This document shows positions 7,944 through 17,385 of a stretch of DNA of 64,000 nt, piece after piece. The first letter of the stretch is position 1, and each line of letters starts with the position of its first letter. Origin of the DNA: JAITVM01 sp031551135 (GTDB taxonomy: Bacteria > Bacillota > Clostridia > Lachnospirales > JAITVM01); NCBI GenBank assembly GCA_031551135.1, contig JAVBOA010000010.1, positions 1 to 64,000 of the forward strand, given 5' to 3'. Both the position numbers and the translations under genes were made by a program. The notes below the pieces were generated by a model. It did no database searches, was not told the origin of the DNA, and was given only the letters and a program-made list of their open reading frames with translations.

Positions 7944-9459
7944 TTTGAGTCACCTCCACTTTTGTAGCCGCCATCAAAAGTTTTTCCTGTGTCACTTCAC
8001 TGCGGCTGAATTCGCCTGTCAAATTCCCTTCACAAAAAGCTACAATCCTATCGGAAAGCCCGATTAATTCCGGCATTTCGGAAGAAACAACAAGTATTGC
8101 AATTCCTTGTTTCGCAAGGTCGTTTATAAGTTTATAAATTTCGGATTTCGCACCGACATCGATTCCTCTCGTCGGTTCATCCAAAATCAGAAGTTTAGGA
8201 CCCATCAAAAGCCATCTGCCCAAAACAACTTTCTGCTGATTTCCGCCGGATAAATTTCCTGCCAAAGTTTTGACGCTTGGAGCTTTTATGCGTAAATCAT
8301 TTTTTTCTTTTTCCCAGCTGTTTTGCTCACGGATTTTATCCATGAATCCGAATTTCGAAAAATAATCCAAAAGCGGAAGCGAAATATTTTCGCCGATAGA
8401 ACGCAGCAGAACAAGCCCTTGGTCTTTTCTGTCTTCGGTAGCGAATGCGATTTTATTTCTGATAGACTCCCGAGGATTTTTTAGATCAACCTCTTTCCCC
8501 TCTATAAAAATTTTGCCGCTTGTGTATTTTCCATGAACCCCGAAAATACATTCGCAAAACTCGCTTCTGCCTGCGCCCATCAATCCGGCAATCCCCAAAA
8601 CTTCGCCCGCTCGTATATTCAATGATATATTGTTTAATTTTCGTCTGAAACTAGATGCAGGCGGATTAAAACAAAGATTTTCTACCCTCAGTACTTCATC
8701 GCCCGGCTTTGTCTCTTCCTTTTGGAAAAGATTTTTTATATCTCTGCCGACCATCATCCGCACAATTTCCTCTTCCGACGAATTTTCGGTTTTTACGGTT
8801 CCGATATATTGACCGTCCCGCATTACCATCAACCTGTCGGATATTACAAAAACTTCTTCCATTCGGTGGGTTATGTAAATAATCCCGACACCGTTTGATT
8901 TTAATTTATTTATAATTTTAAATAAATGCTCTGTTTCGGCTTTGCTGATAGCCGAAGTCGGTTCATCCATAATAAGCAATCTGGAATTTAAAGAAAGTGC
9001 TTTTGCGATTTCGACCATCTGCTGTTCGCCCACGCGCAAATCTTTTATAAGAGTATTCGGGTCTATCGAAATTTCCAATTGGCTCAAATATTTTTCGGCC
9101 TCTTTTCGCATAAATGCTTTATCCACAAATCCGAATTTTGCTGTTTCCCGACCCATAAACATATTTTCATAAACCGGAACATAAGGCACTAATTGCAATT
9201 CCTGATGAATTTTCGCAATCCCCAGTCTTTGCGCATTTAGCGGAGTTTTCAAATAAACTTCTTTTCCGTCGAGCAGAACATTTCCCTCAAAATTAGAAAT
9301 ACCGCCCGATAGGATATTCATCAAAGTCGATTTTCCGGCACCATTTTCACCCATCAGCGCAAGAACTTCGCCCGAATTTAAATCAAGGGAAACGTTTTTT
9401 AGAGCGGCTACCGAACCGAAGCTTTTTGAGATATTATTCATTTTTAATAATTGTGCCAA
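7936..9459 (-). CDS. Sugar ABC transporter ATP-binding protein (RbsA/MglA-type, duplicated ATPase)
   Basis: This 507-residue protein contains two ABC modules in tandem. The first has Walker A GENGAGKSTLMN, signature LRVGEQQMVEIAKAL, and Walker B LLIMDEPTSAI. The second has a degenerate Walker A (GLMGAGRSEFCE), signature LSGGNQQKVVLGRWL, and Walker B LLILDEPTRGID. This pattern is typical of CUT2 sugar ATPases, in which the C-terminal site is weakened. The TTG start at 9459 follows GAGGGGG. It is the first gene of the importer operon; 380 bp separate it from the divergent stalk-protein genes. The nearby kinase/regulator genes probably control this operon (inference). Confidence 0.95.
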   Translation of the reverse strand: MAQLLKMNNISKSFGSVAALKNVSLDLNSGEVLALMGENGAGKSTLMNILSGGISNFEGNVLLDGKEVYLKTPLNAQRLGIAKIHQELQLVPYVPVYENMFMGRETAKFGFVDKAFMRKEAEKYLSQLEISIDPNTLIKDLRVGEQQMVEIAKALSLNSRLLIMDEPTSAISKAETEHLFKIINKLKSNGVGIIYITHRMEEVFVISDRLMVMRDGQYIGTVKTENSSEEEIVRMMVGRDIKNLFQKEETKPGDEVLRVENLCFNPPASSFRRKLNNISLNIRAGEVLGIAGLMGAGRSEFCECIFGVHGKYTSGKIFIEGKEVDLKNPRESIRNKIAFATEDRKDQGLVLLRSIGENISLPLLDYFSKFGFMDKIREQNSWEKEKNDLRIKAPSVKTLAGNLSGGNQQKVVLGRWLLMGPKLLILDEPTRGIDVGAKSEIYKLINDLAKQGIAILVVSSEMPELIGLSDRIVAFCEGNLTGEFSRSEVTQEKLLMAATKVEVTQNV

Positions 9460-9634
9460 AATTTTTCCCCCTCTGTATCAATTTCTGTTTATTTTTATAT
9501 AATTTGAATTATATCAATTTGATTTTTAAAAGTATTTATAAAAAACAGCACTCTGTTTACAAATTTTTGTATATATACTTACAAATGATTAGATTTACTG
9601 TATAGCAATTTAACAAAATATTAACTATTACTAA

Positions 9635-9670
9635 TACTATTTTTTTCTATTCTTTAAAAGGGAAATAGTA
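9635..9670. repeat. Short palindromic repeat in the divergent intergenic region
   Basis: TACTATTTTTTTCTATTC faces TTTAAAAGGGAAATAGTA. The surrounding 9460-9839 region holds the promoters of two divergent units. Apart from this repeat and AT-rich DNA, I see nothing I can define there. Confidence 0.6.
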
Positions 9671-9839
9671 TATGCAACATTTTCGTTACATAAATTCGAC
9701 AAAATCAAAACACAAATGCAAATCAAATGAAAACGCATCGAAACCGCATTGACATAAATTGGGTTTATAATTAATTTATCGATTTTATAATCTGAATAGT
9801 CGAAAAAAAGCATTCTACACAAAGGGGAGATTATGCACT

Positions 9840-11213
9840 GTGAAGAAAAATTTTAATAAAGTTCTGGTTACATCACTGGTTCTTGGATTGTTTGCAACCT
9901 CGACAGTTTATGGCGCGGCTATATCCAAAACCCTAAAGGCATTCTACCGCGATATAAAGATTTATGTAAATGATGTTCAAATTGATCCGAAAGACCAAAA
10001 CGGCAACAGCGTTGAACCATTTATAGTGAACGATTCAACATATTTACCTTTGCGTGCGATTTCGGAAGTAACAGGCAACGCAGTTATATGGGAAGATAAA
10101 ACATCTTCCATTAAAATCAACAGTAAAGTCAAATATCCAATAGATTATTTATACGGAGATTTCGGACTATACAGCATGTATATAGACGGCTCAAGAATGA
10201 CTATACAGGAAAAAATTGCGACAAAACCCGTTTTTTCGGTATTTAGGAATAAAACAGACTCTCGAGATAATTATTTTTTTGTTACTATGACTGACGAACA
10301 ATATAATTTGCAAAAAAATAATGACCGCTTTGACCATATGCGCGACGGAAAGCTTTTGATACAATACAATTCGCAGGACGGAAATAGAATTATTCTCGAT
10401 ACAAGAAATATTTCGGAAGTAAACGGATATAAATTAGAAGGCATTGATGAAGTCACTAATGTAAGCGGTGATGAAGTATTTTTTTCATCTTACGCAAAAT
10501 CAGAATCCGGGACGGATTATTTCTACTATGAATATAAAATCAATCTTAAAACATACAAAATTACAGTTCTGAACTATACTCCTTCAAAAGATGACGAAAG
10601 TAAATATACTGCTTCCACTAAGCAAGATTTTATTAATAAGCAAATATCCAATCAGCAATTAGCGGTTAATAATTATAAAGCTCCCGAATCTTCGATTCTA
10701 AAGCCGGAAGACGGCGGTTTATATATTGAATATTTGACGGGTGATAAAGCCGGTAAAAAAGAATTAATTTACGATAGGCCGGTTTCCCAGGCTCTAAAAT
10801 CTTCCGATGATTTGTATTGCGTTCTCACGGTAAATGATGAAATCCTAAAAAAATATAAGAACGGCGGATTTGGGGAAAGTGGTATGTATTTTGAGGATTA
10901 TACGGTTTTGCAAATAATAGATAAAAACGGTACTGTTAAAAAAGATTTTATCGATATCCCAAACAGAAGGATTACGTTAATTTCTTTCGACGGCAAAACC
11001 ATCGAATACAGTACTACAATTAAGGAATCAGCTTCCAGATCGGGTTTCTTTAATTATTCAATAAACACAGATACAGGAAAAATTACAGTACTTTCTTTCA
11101 GCTCTGAAATAATGAGTTTAGGACATTTTTACGGAGATATTACCGAGTACAACAAATATAACGCCGAACGTGTAGCCGAAGAACAAGAACGCATCGACAA
11201 AGGATTGAATTAG
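9840..11213 (+). CDS. Secreted stalk-domain (copper amine oxidase N-like) protein, paralogue 1
   Basis: The 457-residue product has a Sec signal peptide (KVLVTSLVLGLFATSTVYG). A short segment follows with VEPFIVNDSTYLPLRAISEVTGNAVIWEDKTSSIKI, the fold named copper amine oxidase N-terminal or stalk domain, common on Clostridial surface proteins. The remaining about 340 residues are two copies of a domain of about 160 residues. Each copy has a GLYxxYxxG-like opening, a KPVxSxxK/DDLYCVLTV segment, and a closing TYKITVLNYTPS or TGKITVLSFSS strand. The start is GTG at 9840 behind AAAGGGGAG. No function is known for the repeat. It is followed by a longer paralogue. Confidence 0.85.
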   Translation: MKKNFNKVLVTSLVLGLFATSTVYGAAISKTLKAFYRDIKIYVNDVQIDPKDQNGNSVEPFIVNDSTYLPLRAISEVTGNAVIWEDKTSSIKINSKVKYPIDYLYGDFGLYSMYIDGSRMTIQEKIATKPVFSVFRNKTDSRDNYFFVTMTDEQYNLQKNNDRFDHMRDGKLLIQYNSQDGNRIILDTRNISEVNGYKLEGIDEVTNVSGDEVFFSSYAKSESGTDYFYYEYKINLKTYKITVLNYTPSKDDESKYTASTKQDFINKQISNQQLAVNNYKAPESSILKPEDGGLYIEYLTGDKAGKKELIYDRPVSQALKSSDDLYCVLTVNDEILKKYKNGGFGESGMYFEDYTVLQIIDKNGTVKKDFIDIPNRRITLISFDGKTIEYSTTIKESASRSGFFNYSINTDTGKITVLSFSSEIMSLGHFYGDITEYNKYNAERVAEEQERIDKGLN

Positions 11214-11215
11214 CC

Positions 11216-11240
11216 CCGAAATTTTCGGTTTTCTTTCTCA
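11216..11240 (+). terminator. Intrinsic terminator after stalk paralogue 1
   Basis: CCGAAA and TTTCGG form a short stem followed by TTTTCTTTCT directly after the stop codon. Further downstream, to 11425, there are two GGCGG/CCGCC hairpins (near 11244-11263 and 11361-11380) but no gene. Confidence 0.65.
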
Positions 11241-11425
11241 TTTGGCGGTGAAACGCTGCCGCCGGAGCATTACTGCGGTTTGGTTTTTCTGATTAATATA
11301 ATAAAATCAATAAGAATCAAATCGCATTTTAATCAATATATTAATGCTATATATTTCAAAGGCGGTTGACATGCACCGCCGCAACAGACCAATTATTTTT
11401 ATTTCTTTAAAAGGTGGGAATTAGT

Positions 11426-13354
11426 ATGAAAAAAAATCTGAAAAAAATTTTGACTACAACTCTCGTAGTTGGATTATTTGCGACTTCGACAGTTTACGCG
11501 GCTACTATCAGCAAAACTTTGCAGGCATATTACCGTGACATAAAAATTTACGTTGACAGCAAACTGTTTAAACCTGTCGATGTTAATGGAAACAGCGTCG
11601 AGCCGTTTATTGTAAACAATTCCACTTATCTTCCATTAAGAGCGGTTTCGGAGGCCGTTGGCTGCGAAATCGGCTGGGACGACAAAACCAACACAATTAC
11701 AGTTAAAACCGGCGCAATCACAGCAAACAGCTTTACTTTCGGCAATTTTGGATTATATGATGTTTCAATTGTCGGCGGCAAAGTTAATTTGACAAAACAT
11801 TATATAAACAAACCTGTTATTTCCGCTTATAAATTAAGCGACGAAAATTATGTTATTGCAACAATTACAGACGAACAATTTAAATCGGGAAATTTATCAA
11901 ATATCAATAATTTCACAGACGGAAAACTTTTGCAAACAATAGATTACAGCGGAAAAACCAAAACTATCATTGACACAAGAACCCTCAATAAATCAAATGG
12001 CTATTCTCTGGACGGAATTTATGAAATTACAGGCGCAAAAGGCGACGAGATATTTTTTAAATCCGCCGTAAAATCCGAAAAGGGAACAACAAATTCATAT
12101 TACGAATACTCGGTTAATACAAAAACAAATAAAATTACTGTTTTGAATTATGTTCCGGGCTCGAATGACGAGGGCAAATATGCTCCTTCAAAATTAAAAG
12201 AATATGTTGCCCAACAAGTTGCCAATCAGCAAGCGGCTATCGACGGAACTAAACCTGCTGAAACATTTGACCTTATTTTCGGCAGCGAAGGTTTGACTAT
12301 AGATTATAAAACCGGAGATAATGCCGGCAAAAAAACTAAAATATATTCGAAACCGGTTTTGTCGGCAATAAAAATTTCCAATGACCAGTTCGCAATCCTT
12401 ACTGTTACAGATGCCGAAGCCAAAAAAGTTCAAAACGGCTCTACCGGATTCGGAACATTGGCTTATCAAGAAGGCAAGATTATACAAATAATCGATAAAA
12501 ACGGAAATATAAAAGAAGAAGTTTTGAATATCACAAAAGCCGACTCCACGCTTAAATATATTAACGAAATAAAATCCTGTGATGACAAGACTGTTGTTTT
12601 CACAAGATCAGTTTCCGTAGGCCAAACAAAATACGACACTTACACTTATTCTTATAACAGGTCTACTAAAAAAATAACTGTTACCGATTATACTTCGGAT
12701 GTTTATACGCTTGGATATTTCAGCGGAAACACTACCGAATTTAATAAATATATTCAAAACGCAATTGCCTCCGAGCAAGGCGTTATTGATAATAAAAAAC
12801 CTGCTGAAACATATGACCTCGTAGCAAGCGCTAACGGTTTGGTTATTGAATATAAAACGGGCGATAATGCAGGAACAAAAACAACTATATTCACAAATCC
12901 TGTTCTTTCCGCAGTAAAAGTCAACGATGATTTATTTGCTATCTTTACTGTAAGCAATGACGAAGCGGCTAAAATCAAAGCCACTCCAAGTTTATATAAT
13001 AGCCCTACAACTTGTATTTTGAAAACTATCGATAAAACCGGCGCTGTTAAAAGCGAACATATGGATATTATGAAGCTTATTGGCACAGCCACTAATCTTT
13101 CGACACCGGAAATCGGAACATTTGACGGAAAAAACCTTAGCTTTATAATTCCGGGCAGAGATGATAATGATTCGAATAAAGATTTTGAATTCACTTATAA
13201 TCTCGAAGTAAATACAAAAAGACTTATTGTTCGTGATTTTTACTCAGAATTTTTTACTTTAGAATATTTTAAAGGCATCGCTGCAGATTTTAATGAATAC
13301 AAAGAAATGAGAATATCTGACGAACAAACAAGAGTTGGCGATTATTATAAATAA
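11426..13354 (+). CDS. Secreted stalk-domain protein, paralogue 2 with three repeats
   Basis: The 642-residue product has the same plan as its upstream neighbour: signal peptide (ILTTTLVVGLFATSTVYA), then a stalk domain with VEPFIVNNSTYLPLRAVSEAVGC. Three repeats of about 160-165 residues follow. The second and third repeats are the most alike: PAETFDLIFGSEGLTIDYKT against PAETYDLVASANGLVIEYKT, both continuing GDNAG and a KPVLSAxK-like strand. ATG at 11426 has AAAGGTGGG upstream. The extra repeat compared with paralogue 1 points to recent internal duplication. It is probably a cell-envelope protein with unknown ligand. It lies between the importer and the GH32 gene, so a sugar-related surface role is possible but unproven. 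Confidence 0.85.
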   Translation: MKKNLKKILTTTLVVGLFATSTVYAATISKTLQAYYRDIKIYVDSKLFKPVDVNGNSVEPFIVNNSTYLPLRAVSEAVGCEIGWDDKTNTITVKTGAITANSFTFGNFGLYDVSIVGGKVNLTKHYINKPVISAYKLSDENYVIATITDEQFKSGNLSNINNFTDGKLLQTIDYSGKTKTIIDTRTLNKSNGYSLDGIYEITGAKGDEIFFKSAVKSEKGTTNSYYEYSVNTKTNKITVLNYVPGSNDEGKYAPSKLKEYVAQQVANQQAAIDGTKPAETFDLIFGSEGLTIDYKTGDNAGKKTKIYSKPVLSAIKISNDQFAILTVTDAEAKKVQNGSTGFGTLAYQEGKIIQIIDKNGNIKEEVLNITKADSTLKYINEIKSCDDKTVVFTRSVSVGQTKYDTYTYSYNRSTKKITVTDYTSDVYTLGYFSGNTTEFNKYIQNAIASEQGVIDNKKPAETYDLVASANGLVIEYKTGDNAGTKTTIFTNPVLSAVKVNDDLFAIFTVSNDEAAKIKATPSLYNSPTTCILKTIDKTGAVKSEHMDIMKLIGTATNLSTPEIGTFDGKNLSFIIPGRDDNDSNKDFEFTYNLEVNTKRLIVRDFYSEFFTLEYFKGIAADFNEYKEMRISDEQTRVGDYYK

Positions 13355-13440
13355 TCCGTTCGTCTTGTAGATTATTTTTGCCGCCTTATGCTATAAGTAT
13401 TACGCAAAATATCTGCATTTTGGTTTGAGGATTTAAGTAT

Positions 13441-13495
13441 AACGGGAGTTCGCTGAGCGTTTTTGCTCATAGAACTCCCGTTCTTTAATTATACT
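13441..13495 (+). terminator. Strong terminator after stalk paralogue 2
   Basis: AACGGGAGTTC pairs with GAACTCCCGTT, with an inner TGAGC/GCTCA stem, followed by CTTTAATTAT. Confidence 0.85.
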
Positions 13496-13603
13496 ATTTT
13501 CAATATTAAGGGTAGAAAAAAATATTTCATTTCGCGCCAGAAGCATTGCGCGAAACGCTCCGCTGTGAAAAATTTTTTTCTACTTATCAAAATGAAAATA
13601 GTA
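13492..13603. repeat. Inverted-repeat element, about 110-bp family, copy A
   Basis: The ends TACTATTTTCA and TGAAAATAGTA are inverted repeats. Inside, CGCGCCAGAAGCATTGCGCG forms a central hairpin beside ACGCTCCGCTGTGAAA. A 3-bp direct repeat TTA flanks it on both sides (13489-13491 and 13604-13606). The right-hand TTA is also the stop codon (TAA) of the GH32 gene on the minus strand. Confidence 0.85.
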
Positions 13604-15448
13604 TTAAATAATATATTTTATTTCGATTGGCTTGCTTAATTCAATTTCTTTTATCAATAAATCATTTTCGGCGTATAAAATTACTTTCGAATCCGTGATA
13701 TTTTCGGGATAAACTCTGGCTGTAAATGTAAATATTCCGCCAAACATAAATATTTCTATGGAAGAAGAATCTACACAGATTTCAAACTCAAATGCAGAAT
13801 CCGGCTTTTCGGGCAGAGCTTTAATTATTTTATCTATATCTCCCAAAATATTTCGCTCAAGGATTATTGTATTACCATCAGAATTATAATAAAAATCCGC
13901 AAAATTTTGAATTTTAACACATAAACTTCCGCTTGCAATTCCTTTTAAAACAAAACAAGGCTCACCGCTATAAATTTCCCGTATTTCGCCCTGTTTCAAC
14001 GAAAATCCTTTATCAAAAAATAAAATCTCTCTGTTTTCCAAAATCGGTTTTTGAATTAAATATCCGTCTTTTTCCGAAAGCATTCTCGGGACAGACATTG
14101 CGCCTGCCCAATTATATTTTTCGGTCGGGTGAACGCTTTCCCAATTATCCATCCATCCGAATAAAATTCGCCGGCTGTTATCAGAATAAGATTGCGGAGC
14201 GTAAAAATCCGGCCCTAAATCTAAAAGCTTAAATTCCGAACCCTCAAAACGCCCTGTATTATAATCAAGTTTTCCGACACTGTAAATTACATCGTGAGAT
14301 TTTCCCGCCAAAGAAATAATGAGTATGTCCACATTTCCCAAATGAAAAATATCCGGACATTCCCATACTTCGCCTTCAGCCGGCGCGCCTTCCAGCATAA
14401 CGGATAAAAATTCCCAATTATATAAATCAAGCGATTTATAAAGCAAAATCTGTCCGCTTCCGTTTTTACAATTGCCTATAACCGTGTAAAAAACTCCGTC
14501 TTTTTCCCAAATTTTCGGATCACGAAATTCCTGTTCAAATTCACTACCCGGCGTAATGACCGGATTTTTTTCGTATTTAATAAAATTCCTTCCGTCCGTG
14601 CTTTTCGCAATGCATTGCACTTCTTTCGGGTCGCCAAAGTCCAAATGACCGGTATACATTAAATATAAATCGCCGCCGAACGAAATTGCGCTACCCGAAT
14701 AACAGCCGTTCAAATCATACGGCATATTCGGCGCAATGGCGGTCGGCTCTATTTTCCATTCTGCCAAATCTGCAGATGAAAAATGCACCCAATGCTTGTA
14801 TCCGTTTTTTGGCTCAAAAGGATACGCCTGATAAAATAAATGATGCCTGCCATTGTGAAAAACTGCTCCGTTCGGGTCGTTCATCCAGCCGGTCGGCGGT
14901 ATAAGATGATATTTTAATTTATGCGGGCCTTTGATCATATTCATTCGGCTTTCGATGAATTTATTGGAGGCTTCCAGCATTTTTTCCGTTTCGCAGTCTT
15001 CGAGAGAATAAAAAGCAAATTTTCGGAATAATAATTTGCCGTCGTTTTTTAATAGGATATTATTGTTTGGATTTAAGCCTGTATGCATAACGAATTTACT
15101 TTCATTAATTAAAATTTCGCAGGAAGAAATATCGTTATAAATCTCAAATTTTAATAAATGCTCGTCATACAGCTCAAAAGGGAATTTAATTTTTTCTTTT
15201 TCGAAACCCGGAATAAAAAATATAATCTTCTTTTTTAAATCAAATTTAATCTCGCATTTATTTTCAAAATTTTCGTCAGCGTTGAAAAATAATGAAAATT
15301 TTTTGGCATCGGATTTTGATAAATCAATCACAAATCTAATTTCAAATTTTACCGACTTTTTTAGCTTCTCATTTTTTTTAATTATGAAATTCTCTTTTTC
15401 AAAACCCTTTTTCCGAATTTGCATAAATTTATTATAGATATCAACCAT
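13604..15448 (-). CDS. Glycoside hydrolase family 32 (sucrose/fructan hydrolase), N-terminally extended
   Basis: The 614-residue enzyme has the three GH32 acidic motifs: WMNDPNG with the nucleophile Asp191, FRDPKIW with the transition-state Asp, and WECPDIF with the acid/base Glu. Family members cleave beta-fructosidic bonds in sucrose or fructooligosaccharides. The five-bladed propeller is followed by the usual C-terminal beta sandwich ending in ENDLLIKEIELS. No signal peptide is present, so it acts in the cytoplasm. Unusually, about 175 residues precede the propeller, with beta-sandwich-like character, where most members start within 10-30 residues. The ATG at 15448 has GGGATGTG upstream. 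It is divergent from the sensor kinase gene. Confidence 0.92.
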   Translation of the reverse strand: MVDIYNKFMQIRKKGFEKENFIIKKNEKLKKSVKFEIRFVIDLSKSDAKKFSLFFNADENFENKCEIKFDLKKKIIFFIPGFEKEKIKFPFELYDEHLLKFEIYNDISSCEILINESKFVMHTGLNPNNNILLKNDGKLLFRKFAFYSLEDCETEKMLEASNKFIESRMNMIKGPHKLKYHLIPPTGWMNDPNGAVFHNGRHHLFYQAYPFEPKNGYKHWVHFSSADLAEWKIEPTAIAPNMPYDLNGCYSGSAISFGGDLYLMYTGHLDFGDPKEVQCIAKSTDGRNFIKYEKNPVITPGSEFEQEFRDPKIWEKDGVFYTVIGNCKNGSGQILLYKSLDLYNWEFLSVMLEGAPAEGEVWECPDIFHLGNVDILIISLAGKSHDVIYSVGKLDYNTGRFEGSEFKLLDLGPDFYAPQSYSDNSRRILFGWMDNWESVHPTEKYNWAGAMSVPRMLSEKDGYLIQKPILENREILFFDKGFSLKQGEIREIYSGEPCFVLKGIASGSLCVKIQNFADFYYNSDGNTIILERNILGDIDKIIKALPEKPDSAFEFEICVDSSSIEIFMFGGIFTFTARVYPENITDSKVILYAENDLLIKEIELSKPIEIKYII

Positions 15449-15615
15449 AGTTCACATCCCAATTTATAATTTTTTATGGTAAAATGACACATATTAATCT
15501 ATACTCAATAAATAATAGTACACTATATTTAATTTTTTGTCTTACAAATTTTTAGGATTTATTATAAAATTAATTTACTTGAATTTATAAAAAACGGAAT
15601 GGAGGAGATTTTATT

Positions 15616-17373
15616 ATGATAAAGATATCGAACGCCAATAAACCGCTAAGAAACAGGCTGACTGCGAGTTTTTCAACGATAATTATGATTTGCGTTATAT
15701 CCATAAGCATAATTTGTACGATTTATTTTACCTCCACCGTAAAAGAACAAAATTTCACACACACGGCGCAAATGCTTGAGCAAGTTCAATATAATGTGGA
15801 CGCGTATGTAAAAGGTACAGAGGAGATTATTTCGATATTAAGCCGTTCGCCGGAAGTCGTGGAATACATGAGGCTTCCGCTTTATCAAGAGGATACAAGG
15901 GTTGAATACGAGACTTCTCTCCGAAAATTACTTCTTAATTATAAAAAAGAATTAAAAAGCATTGCCGGTATTATTATATCCAGCAACAGCAAATATGTTT
16001 CAAACGAATTTTACCGGCTTGTAAAAGATTCTTTCAATAATGAGCATTGGTATAAATCGGCTGTCGAAAACCCCGACCGCCTTATTATTGTGCCCAAACC
16101 CATCAAAAGAAATTTGCGTAACTGGATGAATTATTCCGGAAACGAAGTAGTTATGCTATCCAAAGCGGTTATCGACCCGCTGACCGGAAAGCCTTTGGGT
16201 GTTATAGCCGCCGATTTGAAATTAGACGAAATTGCTTCATTTCTGTCTGAGCTTAAACTCGGCCAGAAAGGCACAATTTTTATTATGGATGAAAACGGAG
16301 AAGTAGTTTATACGCCGATTAACCCGCTGGTTTATAGAGTTCGCTCGAACTGGTTCGGCAATAATGATATTTCCGAAAAACAATTTTCCGCAAATATAAA
16401 CGGCGACCCGTTTGCTTTTTTATATTCCGTCTCAAAATACACAGGCTGGAAAACAATCGGAATGTTTTCGCAGGAAGCTCCGCCGGGAATCGTATCGGCT
16501 TTGCAGGGCACAATTGCTATCGTTGCAATAATAATTCTGATTTTCGGGATATTGACCGGGCTTGTTTTGACGCGGTCTGTGACTGAGCCGATTTTGCATT
16601 TGCAAAAATTGATGAAACAAGCGGAAGACGGAGATTTAAAAGTCTATTATGAAAATAAAAACTCGTATGATATCGATAAATTGGGCGCAAGCTTTAATAC
16701 AATGATAAGCAAAATCAGAGAGCTTTTGGAGGTTGTACTGAAAGAACAAAAGTCAAAGAGGGAAGCCGAATTAAAGGCCTTGCAGGCGCAAATCAATCCG
16801 CATTTTTTGTATAATACGCTGGACACTATTCATTGGATGGCGAAAGAATACAACGCCCTCGATATCGTGGATTTGGTGAATGCCCTCACAAAGCTTTTTA
16901 GAATCGGACTTTCAAAAGGTAAAGAATACATAAACCTTTCGGAAGAAATTGCACATGTTGAATCATACCTTCATATACAAAAAGTTAGATATGAGGAAAA
17001 ACTAAGCTATACATTAAAAGTTGACGAGTCACTTTATAAGCTCAAAATTCTAAAAATTATTATTCAGCCGCTTGTTGAAAACGCAATTTATCACGGTATT
17101 AAAGAAAAACAAGGCAACGGAAATATTTATATTTCGGTTTTTAAGGAAGGCAGAAGCATTATTATAGAAGTTGCCGACGATGGCGCAGGCATGGAAAGCT
17201 CAATGATAGACGAAATCAATAATTCGCTTAAATCAAACGAAAACCAAAAAGGTTACGGAATTTATAATGTCAACGAACGTTTGATGATGCATTTTGGCTC
17301 TGAGTTTTTTTTAATTTTGTACGCCAACGAATACGGCGGAATTACAAGCAAAATCAAACATCCTATTTTATAG
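15616..17373 (+). CDS. Sensor histidine kinase, YesM/LytS type
   Basis: This is a 585-residue membrane kinase. Transmembrane helices lie near 18-40 and 293-318 and enclose a Cache-like extracellular sensor (40-290, with IIVPKPIKRNLRNWMNYSGNE). A HAMP linker follows, then the His_kinase domain with QINPHFLYNTLDTIHWMA, phospho-acceptor His396. The ATPase domain has PLVENAIYHGI and VADDGAGM. The ribosome binding site is ATGGAGGAG. The next gene is an AraC-type response regulator 12 nt downstream, followed by a sugar-binding lipoprotein. This set matches three-component sugar sensors such as the xylose XylFII-LytS-YesN system, in which the lipoprotein presents ligand to the kinase (established for that system; inferred here). 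Confidence 0.94.
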   Translation: MIKISNANKPLRNRLTASFSTIIMICVISISIICTIYFTSTVKEQNFTHTAQMLEQVQYNVDAYVKGTEEIISILSRSPEVVEYMRLPLYQEDTRVEYETSLRKLLLNYKKELKSIAGIIISSNSKYVSNEFYRLVKDSFNNEHWYKSAVENPDRLIIVPKPIKRNLRNWMNYSGNEVVMLSKAVIDPLTGKPLGVIAADLKLDEIASFLSELKLGQKGTIFIMDENGEVVYTPINPLVYRVRSNWFGNNDISEKQFSANINGDPFAFLYSVSKYTGWKTIGMFSQEAPPGIVSALQGTIAIVAIIILIFGILTGLVLTRSVTEPILHLQKLMKQAEDGDLKVYYENKNSYDIDKLGASFNTMISKIRELLEVVLKEQKSKREAELKALQAQINPHFLYNTLDTIHWMAKEYNALDIVDLVNALTKLFRIGLSKGKEYINLSEEIAHVESYLHIQKVRYEEKLSYTLKVDESLYKLKILKIIIQPLVENAIYHGIKEKQGNGNIYISVFKEGRSIIIEVADDGAGMESSMIDEINNSLKSNENQKGYGIYNVNERLMMHFGSEFFLILYANEYGGITSKIKHPIL

Positions 17374-17385
17374 CGAGGTGAGTTT

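Noticed and set aside
9637..9822. Possible small protein in the importer/stalk intergenic region
   Set aside because: It runs through a palindromic repeat and lacks a ribosome binding site.
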